A stretch of 64,000 bases of DNA from Lactarius indigo (taxonomy: Eukaryota > Basidiomycota > Agaricomycetes > Russulales > Russulaceae). The stretch covers positions 992,001 to 1,056,000 of the forward strand of contig JAFKAC010000013.1 of the NCBI GenBank assembly GCA_025766275.1, written 5' to 3'. The translations under genes were made by a program, and so were the position numbers. How positions within the stretch are numbered: position 1 is the first letter of the stretch; every line of letters starts with the position of its first letter. Positions 24,160-35,060 of this stretch are shown here, piece by piece. Under the pieces are notes generated by a model that worked only from the letters and a program-made list of their open reading frames with translations, made no database searches and was not told the origin of the DNA.

Positions 24160-25228
24160 TATCCCCCGTTCTCGAGGAGGTGAATTGAAGACGCACCTAA
24201 CCAGCACTTGCGAAAAACGCGGAACCGAACCATACGGGGAATTCACTCCTGGTTTAACCCGTCGAGTTAGGGTCGCGAGGTGATATGATACCATTACGAT
24301 TATAACCTCGGGACTGGAAGTGACGATCCGTTGCTGTATGGTCTAGTCTGGGCCCACAACGAAATCCATCGTGTCACGTATCAAACCCAGACGATGTCGT
24401 GTGAATATTCACCCGAGAAGCAGAATGGGTGTGTAACAACGTATACCGTGGGCGATGCTCTAGCGGCGGACCAGAGCACTTCTTGGACACCGGGTCGCGG
24501 CCCGGGACTCAGATCTCAGAGAAGCCTGAGCAGTTCATTGCCCTACTATACGTGATGATGCACTGGCCCTTCTGGAAACCCTGCAGATCGCAGCAAGACT
24601 CAATGACGGCGACGCAGGAATTCGAAGAGGTGAACCGTTCGCCGCCAGAGCTGCAACGATACAGTTCTATCCGGTAGGCCAACCCTACTTTCAGACTTAC
24701 AGTTGCACCTGCCTCAGACTTTGTGTCGCTTACCCTAACAAGGTGAACTTGAAGAGGTCCTAGAATTGTGTCTACATCTGCGACACTTCCTGTGGTTCTC
24801 GTCTCGAAAATGTGCCACAGGAGGTTGTTCGACCTTAATCGAAGCTTCGTCCTCGGGTGAGGCACCGCAGCTCCAAGGAAAACCGTGACTATGGCGGCGG
24901 CGTGGTATCGGCCATGGCTCGGTGCCTGTAGTAGTCGTCCACGAAAGAGTTCTCCAAATATTCAAAGTTCCCCCGTGGCTTCACCGATGTACACCAGAGT
25001 CACGCCTCGTAGACCCGTACCCTCGCACGTCTGAGAGGTTCATGGCGCCATCCAATCGGTTGGCACCTCTCTGATGAAGTGCCATGTTCCTCTCTTTACC
25101 CAGAGCTTTTCCGGCTTAGTCCTTTCAACATACACTAGGCAGTTGATAAGCCAGCGCTCGCTCTTAAAAGTGTTGTCCGAGGTCAGTTAACTCACCCTTT
25201 AAGCTTTAAGAGGTACCCTTCCTTGACC
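24160..25228 (+). repeat. Upstream block of terpene cyclase copy 1
   Basis: Aligns with 31800-32821 and 35055-35910. Shared words include CATTACGATTATAACC, CCATGGCTCG, CCACGAAAGAGTTCT, GCGCCATCCAATCGGTTGG and GATAAGCCAG. It ends at the start codon of copy 1 and presumably holds the ancestral promoter. Remnants of a Cys-rich reading (AAATGTGCCAC...) recur in all three copies but are not openly coding in all. Confidence 0.65.
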
Positions 25229-26335
25229 ATGTCTTTACCGCCGTGCTGCCGTGTTCTCATATTCGACCTGGGGGACGTCCTGCTTCAATTACGAAGACGT
25301 CAATTTCCTCAAAGACGCTCAAAGCGGTTATTTCATCGACTATTTGGCATGATTACGATCGCGGGAGAATTTCAGAGGACGAGTGCTATCGTCTCTCTGG
25401 GGATAAGTTATCTCTTGACCCTCAGGAGATCCGACGGGCCATCCTCGATGCCCGTGACAGCATTCGACCAGACGACGCTTTCATCCGCTTCATCCGCGAT
25501 CTTCAATCAGAGGCTCAGAACACGCTACACATCTTCGCCATGTCAAATATTTCAGCACCCGATTACGCGAGGAATGGGGTATTTTCGAGCGCATTTTTAC
25601 TTCCGCGGCGGCGGGAATGCGCAAGCCTGAACTCTGTTTCTTCAAGTTCGTACTGAACGAAATCAAAGCCGAGCCATCTTCGGTGGTGTTCGTCGACGAT
25701 AAATCTGAGAACGTCCTGGCCGCTCGCTCACTCGGAATGAATGGCATCGTTTTCGACGACGTTCAGCGTGTACGACAGTCCCTCCAGACTTTCACTGGAG
25801 ATCCTGCTCGCCGCGGCCTCTCGTTCCTCGAAGCAAGAGCAGGCCGGTTGGAATCAGAGACAAATGGCGGCCAAATTGTCGCTGAGAACTTTGCACAATT
25901 GCTCATTTTAGAAGCTACCAACAAAAGGTGTGGCCAGCGTTTTAGAGCGGGGTTTTCAAGTGATCCGACCACTTCGCAGGGAGTTCGTGAATTACGTCAA
26001 TCACCCTCGTACATGGAACTTTTTCAAAGGTAATAGGGTCTTTCAAAGTACCCTTATTTCGGTCCCTTATTGGACCCATTAAGCGACCATTAATCGAAAA
26101 TTTAGTGCCATTTTTGGATTAATGTGAGAAATAATGAAGTAAATAATTGACCAATAATGGTCAACTTTGAAACCACCCCCCCAAAAAAACTCGTTAATTG
26201 GATGCTTAATGACTTAATTTTGCTCCCTTGAGGCTTCGGGATCCTTTCGGCAGGGTGGCGCTTTTTCAATCTCCGCCTTACCAGTTCACTGTTGTCCCAT
26301 CACCTGGCGCCCTCATCGTTACCTACCAGTGTGAT

Positions 26336-27902
26336 ATGCCATCCATCCCTCTTCACCGTAGGCTCCTTGATGAACTCGATGACGTTGACCGCTCGTTCAA
26401 ACGAGCGCGCCTTCAAAAATACCTTGAAGACTCTGGTGTTGAACTTGCTGTCACACCAGCCTCTGCCTCAGACGCCAACTCGGATTCGGAGGTGTCCTCC
26501 ATCTCTAGCTTCAGCAGCTTCTCGTCACTCTCATCAGACGACGACTCCCACCTGTCTCTTCCCCTCTCCGATGTAGAGGAGGTTTTATATTCGAATATGC
26601 AAGCTGAGCTCCATCAACTCCGATACGATATCCTCAAGTCAAGGGTTTTGCGAGACAACCCCAAGGTCAAGAAGACCGCTCAGATCCATCTCCTTCAAGA
26701 CTGGCGTGAGGGAAATGTTGACCAATACCGACGCAAGGTTTGTGTTGACCCCAACACATTCGATGGGCTTGTTGAGATGATCCGCGAACACCCCATATTC
26801 AACAACAACTCCAACGTCCCCCAGAAGCCCATTTCCATCCAACTCGCCATCTTTCTCTACCGTGCTGGCCACTATGGAAACGCGGCAAGCCCCGAGGCGA
26901 TAGGGCACTGGGCCGGTGTCAGCCCAGGGACCGTTGTTAATTGCACGAACAGGGTCATGCTCGCCTTACTCTCGTTGCACGATGAAGCCGTCCACCTACC
27001 ATCCCTGGAGGAGAAGGAAAGCGCAAAGGCTTGGGTGGCCAAGCAGGTTTGCCCAGAGTGGAGCAACGGGTATCTTATGGTGGATGGTACGAAGTTTCCG
27101 CTCTTCCAACGTCCCGGCCTCCATGGCGATACCTGGTTTGACAAAAATAAGGACTACTCGATCGACTGTCAGGTGTGTGCCAGCGTCAAGCTTTTTTTAA
27201 GAGCTTTGGATCCGAGCTGACTTCGTGCTAGCTTGTCACACTGCCAGACTCCTTACGAATTGTCGACTATGCTGTGGGGCATACTGGCAGTGTTCACGAT
27301 TCCTGGTCCTTCCGGAGCACTCGCATCTTCAAGGAGCACGAGCGCGTTCTTGCCCCAGGTGAGTGGATGTGGGCAGACTCCGCTTATCCATCGGAGACTT
27401 GGTCTGTCTCACCGTTCAAGAAACCGATTGGAGGAGAGCTAACAGCTGATCAACGGACATACAACTACCATGTATCCCGGGTAAGATGACTACTTTTTCA
27501 TCTAATCAAGCTCATACAGTGTACCAGATTTGCATCCGTTCTGAGCATGCCATCGGGCTTCTCAAGGGACGTTTCCAGGCGTTACGCGAACTGCGAATAC
27601 AAATTTCATCACCAAAGCATCATAAGTGGGCCATAATCTTCGTCTGGTCATGTATCATCCTCCACAACCTCATACTCCGACTTGAGGAAGGTACCTTCGA
27701 TGTGGAATTTCGTGAACACCTTTATGAAGTTGGAGGACAGCACATGCCAGTGTACTATGGTGCCTCAGAGGGGGAACTTGAAGATAGTGATGACGAGCTG
27801 CAGCGGGCACACCGGCGAGTTGAGACGGAAGGTCAACGCTTTTGCTGCCATCTTATGACACGGTTGTTTGAAAGTGCACACAGTGGAGCAGAACGACGGT
27901 AG
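26336..27902 (+). CDS. Harbinger DDE transposase
   Basis: Exons 26336-27172, 27232-27480 and 27528-27902 join in phase 0 to 486 residues. The N-terminus is acidic and serine-rich (poly-SSFSS region). Next comes a helix-turn-helix-like stretch (SIQLAIFLYRAGHYGN, GHWAGVSPGTV), then the nuclease. The catalytic acids are Asp in MVDGTKFPL (about 250), Asp in GSVHDSW (about 302) and Glu in RSEHAIGLLKGRF (about 368), all present. The enzyme excises and inserts the element together with the accessory protein encoded on the other strand. The two stop codons lie 114 bases apart, facing each other. Confidence 0.92.
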
Positions 27903-28016
27903 ATTTGTGATTGGGCCATGTTTTAGTTGTAGTGATATACGAAAGTCAGTAGTAGTGTGGAATTAAAGTACGCGTATCAAAGTGTGGATGCGTGGCTCGA
28001 AATCGATCCCCACGCT

Positions 28017-29566
28017 TCAGAATCGGGGGCTCTGCATAGCAGTCGAGGGCTGCACGGGGAACACAAAGTTGTCGAAGCTGTCTGGTGTTGTGTATATGTC
28101 CGCTCGAGGGTTCCCAAGACCACCCGATCCCAGAGAAAATGTGGTGCTGCTGTGAGCAGGTGATGGTATGGCGCCTTGCTGTACCTGCTGAGCCTTGAGT
28201 CGAGCCAGCTCGAGTTCAAGCTTCAGCACCCGCTCCCGGTGTTCGAACTCCTTCTCTTGCATCCTCTCCTTGATCACAAGAGCCCTCTCCTCAGCAGCAT
28301 ACCGCTGGCTTTCACGCTCCTGCTCAGCCCTCAACACCATCTTCTGACGCTTTGCGGCGATGTTTGCAGTCTTCAAATCGAACAATCCCTTTGCGAGCTC
28401 CAGCAGCTTGGTGTTCTCGGTAAGCGACACCTCCAGCGAATTTTCGATGCGTGAACGCTTGCCAGATACCTTTCTGGCCGTTGCCGGTCCACTCTTCAAA
28501 CTCTGGCCAGCTGAGCTGGATACTGACGGTGTTCGACAGTGGTCCAAGGGAAATGGCTTAGAGGTAACAGGGCTACTAGCACGTACTAGTTGCGCGGGCC
28601 CGGGGTCTTTTTCTGTAGCACCCAGTGTAGAGTCCTGTAACACGATATCTGGTTAAATGGATCTACAACAGAACGCCGAATGCTGCACACCTCTGACTTG
28701 CTGGCTTCACAGCCCACATGCTCCTCGCCATCGAGAAGCACGTCATCCTTCTCCCACAAGTCATCGGGCTCATCCATTTCACCGGCACCAGCACCGGCGC
28801 CATCTTCTGCCTCATCCTTGTTTCCAAACAGGACCCCAATAGCATCACCTTCAAGATCTTGGCCAGGCTCAGATGATACAACGTGAGGGTTGAAACTTGG
28901 GAGTGTGCGCCAAAACCCGTGCAAGCGTTCCCAGACAGGAAAATCGACCAAAAGTTTGTCTAAGGGTCATCTAATTAGTGAGCAGAGATGGTAGACGATG
29001 TGCAACACACCTAGGACGTTGCTTAGGTTACTGTCCTTCCGGATCTCTTCAACCGTTAGTCCTGCACCCGTTCTCCCAAGTGCCTGTGTGAATTCACGGT
29101 ATTTGCGCTTCAAACTTTGCAAGATATCAGCGCGACTACTCCATCCTCAAAAAGATAACACGACTTACTAAGTGATCCGGTTCTCAACTGCCTTGGAGTA
29201 CTTCTTGACGTCGTCCTTCACATCAGCACGAACCCTGGCATCTATGTCCACAGAGAAGATGTATTCGGCCATCTTGACATGGAAGGTGGACTTTGAGCCC
29301 TTGGCCACACAACGCGACCGGTTTTCTTTCTTCGCGTCATGTGACGAATCTGAGAAGAGCTTTTGACGGTCTTCAGGGTTGTCCTCCAGCCAGTCGACAA
29401 GCCGGTCAGTGCGGAGGTCGTCCCACTGTACTCGGGACACTTTTTCGGTTGCTGGGGTATCATCGTCAACCCCGGGTGTCACAGCAGGCCGTTTGCTCTG
29501 TTTGGTGGCACGCTTTGGCTTGGTAGTCGGTTGTTTGGCTGTGGTGGTGGTGGTTTTCCCTCGCAT
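28017..29566 (-). CDS. Harbinger second ORF (SANT/Myb-like accessory protein)
   Basis: Minus-strand exons 29566-29169, 29114-29011, 28959-28691 and 28634-28017 join with consistent phases to 462 residues. The N-terminus is lysine- and threonine-rich (nuclear-signal-like). A conserved helical region follows (VQWDDLRTDRLVDWLEDNPEDR, YLKRKYREFTQALGRTGAGL, DKLLVDFPVWERLHGFW), which matches the layout of Myb/SANT-like ORF1 proteins of fungal Harbinger elements. The C-terminal half is a long coiled coil (KERMQEKEFEHRERVLKLE). In known Harbinger elements this protein helps import the transposase and bind the ends. Trihelix-type DNA binding is inferred. Confidence 0.8.
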
Positions 29567-31199
29567 GAGTGTGGGTGGGCGATGGAAGGAAATCAGTGGG
29601 CAAAGAAAGCACCACGCAAGCAAAAGCGAACAGAGCAGTTCGATACGTACTAGCTTGCATCTGTGCACCGTAAAATAAAACTCCGATCAAAATTTTCATG
29701 GAACAGGAATAATGGTATGGGGTGAAAAAGGAGCACGTCGCATCCTTAACACGAAAAATCCCATTATTTGACCCATTTTTATCTCCTTTTTCGAAATTAA
29801 TGACGGAATAATGAAGTACGTTAATAGGACAAATAAGGGGAACTTTGAAAGACCCTAATATTAAAGCGCTACTCTTCGACGTCTTGGATGTCTAATCAAA
29901 GTCTTTTCTTCCGTTTTGGCAGAGGGACCGGTACTCACCACGGATGAATTCCCGCCAGATCTGAATACCACTTCTGTTGGTCTCATGGTTACTCAGCCCG
30001 ACGATCATGTGTTCGACTCAGTAATGGATGAAATGCTTCAATACACGACCACCGATCGCATTCTGATGGTAAGTCGACGATAGCTCCAGCCGTTCCATCG
30101 TCAACTAAACCATTTACGACAGACCTACTTTGACGCCGAGCGTCCACGCACAGATCCTATCGTCTGTCTCATGTCCTACGCCTCTTCTACTCCCGCGGGC
30201 GCGGACACGAGGTCTCACCCACCCTCGACTGGGTACTCGGCATACTCGAGCACCGTGCCTACCTTGACGGCACGCGGTACTACGAGACAGCGGAGTGCTT
30301 CCTCTTCTTCGCCGCACAGCTCCTGCGCGCGACCCCGGACCCAGGTCTACACGCGCGACTGGCCCCACTCCTGCGGGTGCGCATCCAGGAGCGCACAGGT
30401 GTCGCTGTTGGCGACGCACTAGCGCTCGCGATGCGGGTTCTCGCGGGGAGCGTGGTCGGTCTGCACCTCGCGCACGACCTCGCGGCGCTCCTGTCGCTGC
30501 AGTACGAGGACGGCAGCTGGGGCCCAGGATGGATGTACAAGTACGGGTCATCAGGCGTCAAGATCGGCAACCGCGGACTCACCACGGCGCTCGCGCTTGA
30601 CGCCATCGCGGCCCTGCGGTCCCTACCACGGCCACAGCCATCCGAGCCGATACGGACCACGGAGAAACGCGCGCTGCTGCCCTTGGGCTTTCCGTTGTCG
30701 CAGGTGCCGCCTCTGTCGCTTGTGGGGGAGAAGAAGGAGAGGGTGTTCTCGGTGGGCGCGATTGTGAGGACCGTCTATGCGTACGTCTTTTCTGTGGCCC
30801 GCATCAACACTCGCAGGCTCGTGCAGGATGAGCGCGGGGGCAGCATTGGCGCTAGCTAAGTAGCGCCGCATTGACGGGAATGATGTGAGACGTCCAGGCG
30901 TAAGTTTCTCTCTCATCACAGTGTATTACTGTACTACCACCGTACCTTCGATCTATCTACGTAAGTTGTGTTTTATACAATCGGTGTCTAGGGTACCGTC
31001 GTATTCGCATACTTGCATTCTACTGCCGTTGTTGTCGTTCGTTTGCTTTACCGTAGTATCCAATTTGGCTGGCAATTCTTTCACTTCTACACCACCACTC
31101 ATTCGCGTGCTAGTCGAGTGTGACTCTCAGAAACGGCAGATACTGTGACCCCTGAATAGGGCTGACACAATTAACTTAGTGTGGGTCGTGCGAACCCGG

Positions 31200-31586
31200 T
31201 AGTGTTGCCGCAAGCTAATCTAAGTTGGTAACTTGGTTTTAACTTGCACCGTCAAACTGACACCGGTGTAACTTGCAACTTCTGGGCCGCGGTTTCCGCA
31301 GCCAATGGAAACGATGGAAACAATGCGAATTTTAACTTCTCACGGTAAAACTTCTCACGGAAAACATGACAAACTTTATCACGTGCATTTATAGTTATCA
31401 GTCAAGTATTTAATTATTATTAAGGACAGAGATATGTCCCAATACGGGTTTAAGAGTGTGGGAAAGTTTCTTCCGATGACCCGCAAGTCGCACCGGTAAC
31501 TTGGTAGTGCAAGTCACTACAAGTTCCATAATTTCCAAGTCGAGTTCAAGTCACATCGGTGTCAACTTGAACTTGCGGCAACACTA
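31200..31586. mobile_element. Non-autonomous hAT-type MITE
   Basis: 387 bases with perfect 15-base inverted ends TAGTGTTGCCGCAAG (31200-31214; reversed 31572-31586). Flanks are an 8-base duplication with one mismatch: GAACCCGG (31192-31199) and TAACCCGG (31587-31594). Inside are many AACTTG/CAAGTT words near both ends and no coding frame. The TAGTG start and 8-base duplication fit the hAT superfamily. Confidence 0.8.
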
Positions 31587-31609
31587 TAACCCGGCCATAG
31601 GATCAACTG

Positions 31610-31800
31610 ACAGTGCGGAGATCTCTCTTGCGAGTGGTACTACTCGAAGTCGTTGGTGTTGACGACAACCGAATATGATCACTTCCAGTCTGTCTATGTG
31701 AGATAAGGAAAAGAAAACCATATGACAGAAACGTGTGTGTTATGTGTGCGTATGTCCTTCTCTCGTATATTCGTACGATAGACTGATAGGGCCATATCTC
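31610..31800. repeat. Copy of the ILV1 upstream flank
   Basis: Aligns with 40700-40860, the interval just upstream of the threonine deaminase start (shared GTCGTTGGTGTTGACGACRA, TGTGAGATAAGGAAAAGAA, CATATGACARAAACGTGTGT). It sits after terpene cyclase copy 1 and directly before upstream block 2, and looks like the leftover end of a lost ILV1 copy. Confidence 0.7.
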
Positions 31801-32821
31801 TCCACTATCGAAGAGGTGATTCGAAGATGCACCTGACCAACCCTTACGAAAGACGCAGAACCGAAGCATACGGTCAAACCACTCCAGATTTAACCTATCG
31901 CGGCATGGCGTCGTGAGGTGGATATGACCGCATTACGATTATAACCGCGGGACTGGAATTGACAATCCATTGCTAGTCCGGGCCTGCAACGAAGTTCATC
32001 AAACCTATCGTTCGAGAAGCGGAATGGCGGGCCCAATATACACGCGACCGCCCAGTGACGAACCAGACTAAAATCTCAAATCTCAGACCTGCGTTTTCCA
32101 TACACGTGATGCATTGGCCGTTCAACCTGATTGCGACAAAACTCGATATTGAAGCTATATCGAAGAGGCGAACTGTTCGCCACCAGAGCTGCAATGAAGA
32201 AGTCCATTCGATGGGCCAACCCGGGACTCACTTCTAATCCCACAGTTGCACTCATGGTCACCTGCCTCAAGGCCTTGAGTCGCTTAATTTGTCGCTTACC
32301 CAACCAGTAACTAACTGGGTGAAGAGGTCCTGGGCCCAGAGCTGTCTCCACACCTGCAACACTTCCTGTGGACCTCATCCCGATAAATGTGCATCAGGAA
32401 GCTGTTCAATCGTAACCGAACCTTCATCCTCGGGTGAATACAATATTGCCACAACTTCAAAGGAAAAGTAAATTCAACCCTGGCGTCGGCGTGGCGTCGG
32501 CCATGGCTCGATGCCTATAGTAGTGTCTACGAAAGAGTTCTCCCAACATTTTATCAAATTCTCCCGTATCTCCTAATCTACCTTGTGCCAGTGGACATGT
32601 GCCCTTCCACACCTGAGATATTCCAGTTTCGTGCCATGGCGCCATCCAATCGGTTGGCACCTCCCAAATCCCTTATGAAGTGCTTTCCCCCTCTCTTCGC
32701 TCAGAGCCTTTCTGGTTTGGCCCTTTAACATTCACAATGCAGCTGATAAGCCAGAATTCGCATCGTACAGTGCCGTTTGAGGTCCGTTAGTTCACCCTCT
32801 GAAACCTACCCTTCCTTGACC
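31801..32821 (+). repeat. Upstream block of terpene cyclase copy 2
   Basis: Second copy of the block described at 24160-25228. It runs up to the start codon of copy 2 and contains GCGCCATCCAATCGGTTGGCACCT and a GATAAGCCAGAATTCGC stretch about 60 bases before the ATG. Confidence 0.65.
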
Positions 32822-34691
32822 ATGGCTTTACCGCAGTGCTGCCGTGTTCTCATATTCGACCTGGGGGACGTCCTACTTACCTGGTCTCCAGTAACAAAGA
32901 CGTCAATTTCCCCGAACACTCTAAAAGTGATTCTTTCGTCAACTATTTGGCATGACTACGAGCGCGGGAGAATTTCAGAGGACGAGTGCTATCGTCTCTC
33001 TGGGGATAAGTTCTCTCTTGACCCTCAGGAGATCCGACGGGCCATTCTCGATGCCCGCGACAGTCTTCGACCGGATGAAGCCTTCATTAGCTTCATCCGC
33101 GATCTTCAATCAGAGGCTCAGAACACGCTACGCATCTTCGCCATGTCAAATATTTCTGCACCCGATTACGCGTTCGCCCGCGCGAAGCCCGCAGAATGGA
33201 GTATCTTCGAGCGCATTTTTACTTCCGCGGCGGCGGGAATGCGCAAGCCTGAACTCTGTTTCTTCAAGTATGTCCTGGAAGAAATCAAAGCCGAGCCGTC
33301 TTCGGTGGTGTTCGTCGACGACAGGTCTGAGAACGTCCTGGCCGCTCGCTCACTTGGCATGAATGGCATCGTTTTCGACGACGTTCAGCGTGTACGACAG
33401 TCCCTCCAGATTTTCACTGGAGATCCCGTTCGCCGCGGCCTCTCGTTCCTCGAAGCAAGTGCAGGCCGGTTGGAATCGGAGACAAACGGTGGCCAAATTG
33501 TGTCTGAGAACTTTGCACAAATGCTCATCTTGGAAGCTACCAACAAAAGGTATGGCCAGCATTTTACAGTGGAGATTTCAAGTGATCCGACCACTTCGCA
33601 GGGAGTTTGTGAATTACGTCCATCACCCTCGTACTTGGAACTTTTTCAGAGGTATTCTTAAGCGCTACCCTTCGATGTCTGATTAAATTTCATTTCCTTG
33701 TTTCCAGATGGACCAATACTCACCACGGATGAATTTCCGCCTGATCTGGATACCACTTCTGTTGGTCTCATGGTCACCCAGCCCGACGATCAAGTATTCG
33801 ACTCAGTAATGGATGAAATGCTCCAATACACGACCACTGATCGTATTCCGATGGTAAGTCGGACAATAATTCCAGCCGGTCCACCGCCAATTAAGCCATT
33901 TACGGCAGACCTACTTTGACGCCGAGCGTCCACGGACTGATCCTGTCGTCTGTCTCAATGTCTTACGCCTCTTCTACTCCCGCGGGCGCGGACACGAGGT
34001 CTCGCCCACCCTCGACTGGGTACTCGGCGTGCTCAAGCACCGTGCTTACCTCGACGGCACGCGGTACTACGAGACAGCGGAGTGCTTCCTCTTCTTCGCC
34101 GCACAGCTCCTGCGCGCGACCCCCGACCCAGATCTACATGCGCGACTGGCCCCACTCCTGCGGGCACGTATCCAGGAGCGCACAGGTGCCGCTGCCGGCG
34201 ACGCGCTAGCGCTCGCGATGCGGGTTCTCGCGGGAAGCATCGTCGGCTTGCGCCAAGCTCACGACCTCGCGATGCTCCTGTCGCTGCAGTGCGAGGATGG
34301 CAGCTGGGGCCCAGGATGGATGTACAAGTACGGGTCATCAGGCGTCAAGATCGGCAACCGCGGGCTCACCACGGCCCTCGCTCTCAACGCAATCATGGCC
34401 CTGAAGTCCTCACCACAGCCACAGCCACCCGAGCCGCTTGAGATTTCGGCGAAGCACGCGCTGCCTCCTGTAGGCCTTCCGTTGTCGCTTCTGACGCCTG
34501 TGAGGGAGAAGGAGAGGATGTTCTCGGTGGGCGAGATTGTGAAGGCCGTCTATGCGTACGTCTTTTCTGTGGCCCGCACCAGCGCTCGCAGGGTCGTACA
34601 GGATGTCGGCATCGGCGTTCGTCGCCACGAGCGTGAGGACAGCATTGGCGCTGGCTACAGTAAGTTGCCCAGCATTGGCGGTATGACGTGA
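32822..34691 (+). CDS. HAD-type class II terpene cyclase, copy 2 (drimenol/albicanol synthase-like)
   Basis: Exons 32822-33549, 33602-33651, 33708-33853 and 33909-34691 join in frame to 568 residues. The N-terminal domain (1-240) is a HAD phosphatase: nucleophile Asp13 in IFDLGDVL, the Ser of FAMSN, Lys in RKPE and the acidic pair in VVFVDD. The C-terminal domain has HPRTWNFF, the class II cyclase acid motif DLDTT (272-276) and a QCEDGSWGPGW box like squalene-cyclase repeats. Fungal enzymes of this build protonate farnesyl diphosphate to a drimane and then remove the diphosphate with the HAD domain; product identity cannot be read here. It is the only copy of the three with all frames and motifs open. 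No P450 or transporter gene is adjacent. The last 10 residues (after SIGAG) differ from the other copies. Confidence 0.88.
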
Positions 34692-34899
34692 GAAGTCTAG
34701 GCGTAAGTTTATCTCTCATCACAGTGTATTACCACCGGACCTTAGCTCTCTCTCTACGTTTGATTCTATCGCTGTTCAGAGCCCTATCATCGTAGCCGCA
34801 CGCTTCCACTTTACTGCCGTTGTCAAGGCCGTTGTTGTCGTTTGTTTACTTCACTGCCGTACTCGTACCAATCGCGCTGTACCCAGTCTAGCTGAAAAT

Positions 34900-35060
34900 T
34901 ATTTATACGAACGATTACCACGTGCGGTGGGGTGTACCCATGGTTACACGGTTATGATCTCTTTAGATGCTCCTGCTGCAAGACCCAAGGCAAGACCTCC
35001 GCGTTATCTGCGAAGGTACACCGTGACCTCATTGTGCGTCTCTTCTACGCATGGGTATGT
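34900..35060 (-). pseudogene. Fragment of the ILV1 3' end
   Basis: Aligns with 38510-38665, the last coding bases and 3' flank of the threonine deaminase gene. The minus-strand reading keeps VEETHNEV and a degraded C-terminal end (real gene: [18 protein letters not shown]). It lies after terpene cyclase copy 2 and adjoins upstream block 3. Confidence 0.75.

Larger units (their letters stand above)
26035..29856. mobile_element. Complete PIF/Harbinger DNA transposon
   Basis: 3822 bases bounded by inverted ends beginning AGGGTCTTTCAAAGT (left 26035-26049; right, reversed, 29842-29856), after which the ends stay only partly similar (CCCTTATTT). A 3-base target duplication AAT flanks it (26032-26034 and 29857-29859). 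The uninterrupted paralogues show the empty site: GGTATTCTTAAGCGCTAC in copy 2 against GGTAATATTAAAGCGCTAC if the element is removed here. Inside are two convergent genes: a DDE transposase (plus) and a second ORF of the SANT/Myb-like accessory type (minus). Both are intact, so the element looks recent and possibly autonomous. The 3-base duplication fits the superfamily, although AAT is not its usual TWA. Confidence 0.9.
25229..30859 (+). pseudogene. HAD-type class II terpene cyclase, copy 1 (broken, transposon in intron)
   Basis: Aligned with copy 2, its exons would be 25229-25927, 25980-26029, 29923-30068 and 30123-30859. Lesions seen directly: a 10-base deletion near 25283-25297, just after the HAD motif I (FDLGDVL); a 19-base deletion near 25569; and a single-base deletion near 30170 (CTCATG against CTCAATG). 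The catalytic DLDTT box reads DLNTT (Asn codon at 29964-29966). A complete Harbinger element occupies 26035-29856 inside the second intron, four bases after the donor, so donor and acceptor survive. The C-terminal region (QYEDGSWGPGW...) is otherwise open to 30859. A non-functional relic; the family is described under copy 2. Confidence 0.85.

Noticed and set aside
33652..33661. Unspliced end of the HAD frame at 33661 as the end of a stand-alone HAD protein
   Set aside because: Splicing at 33550-33601 and 33652-33707 restores HPRTWNFF and DLDTT in all three paralogues, so HAD and cyclase are one gene.
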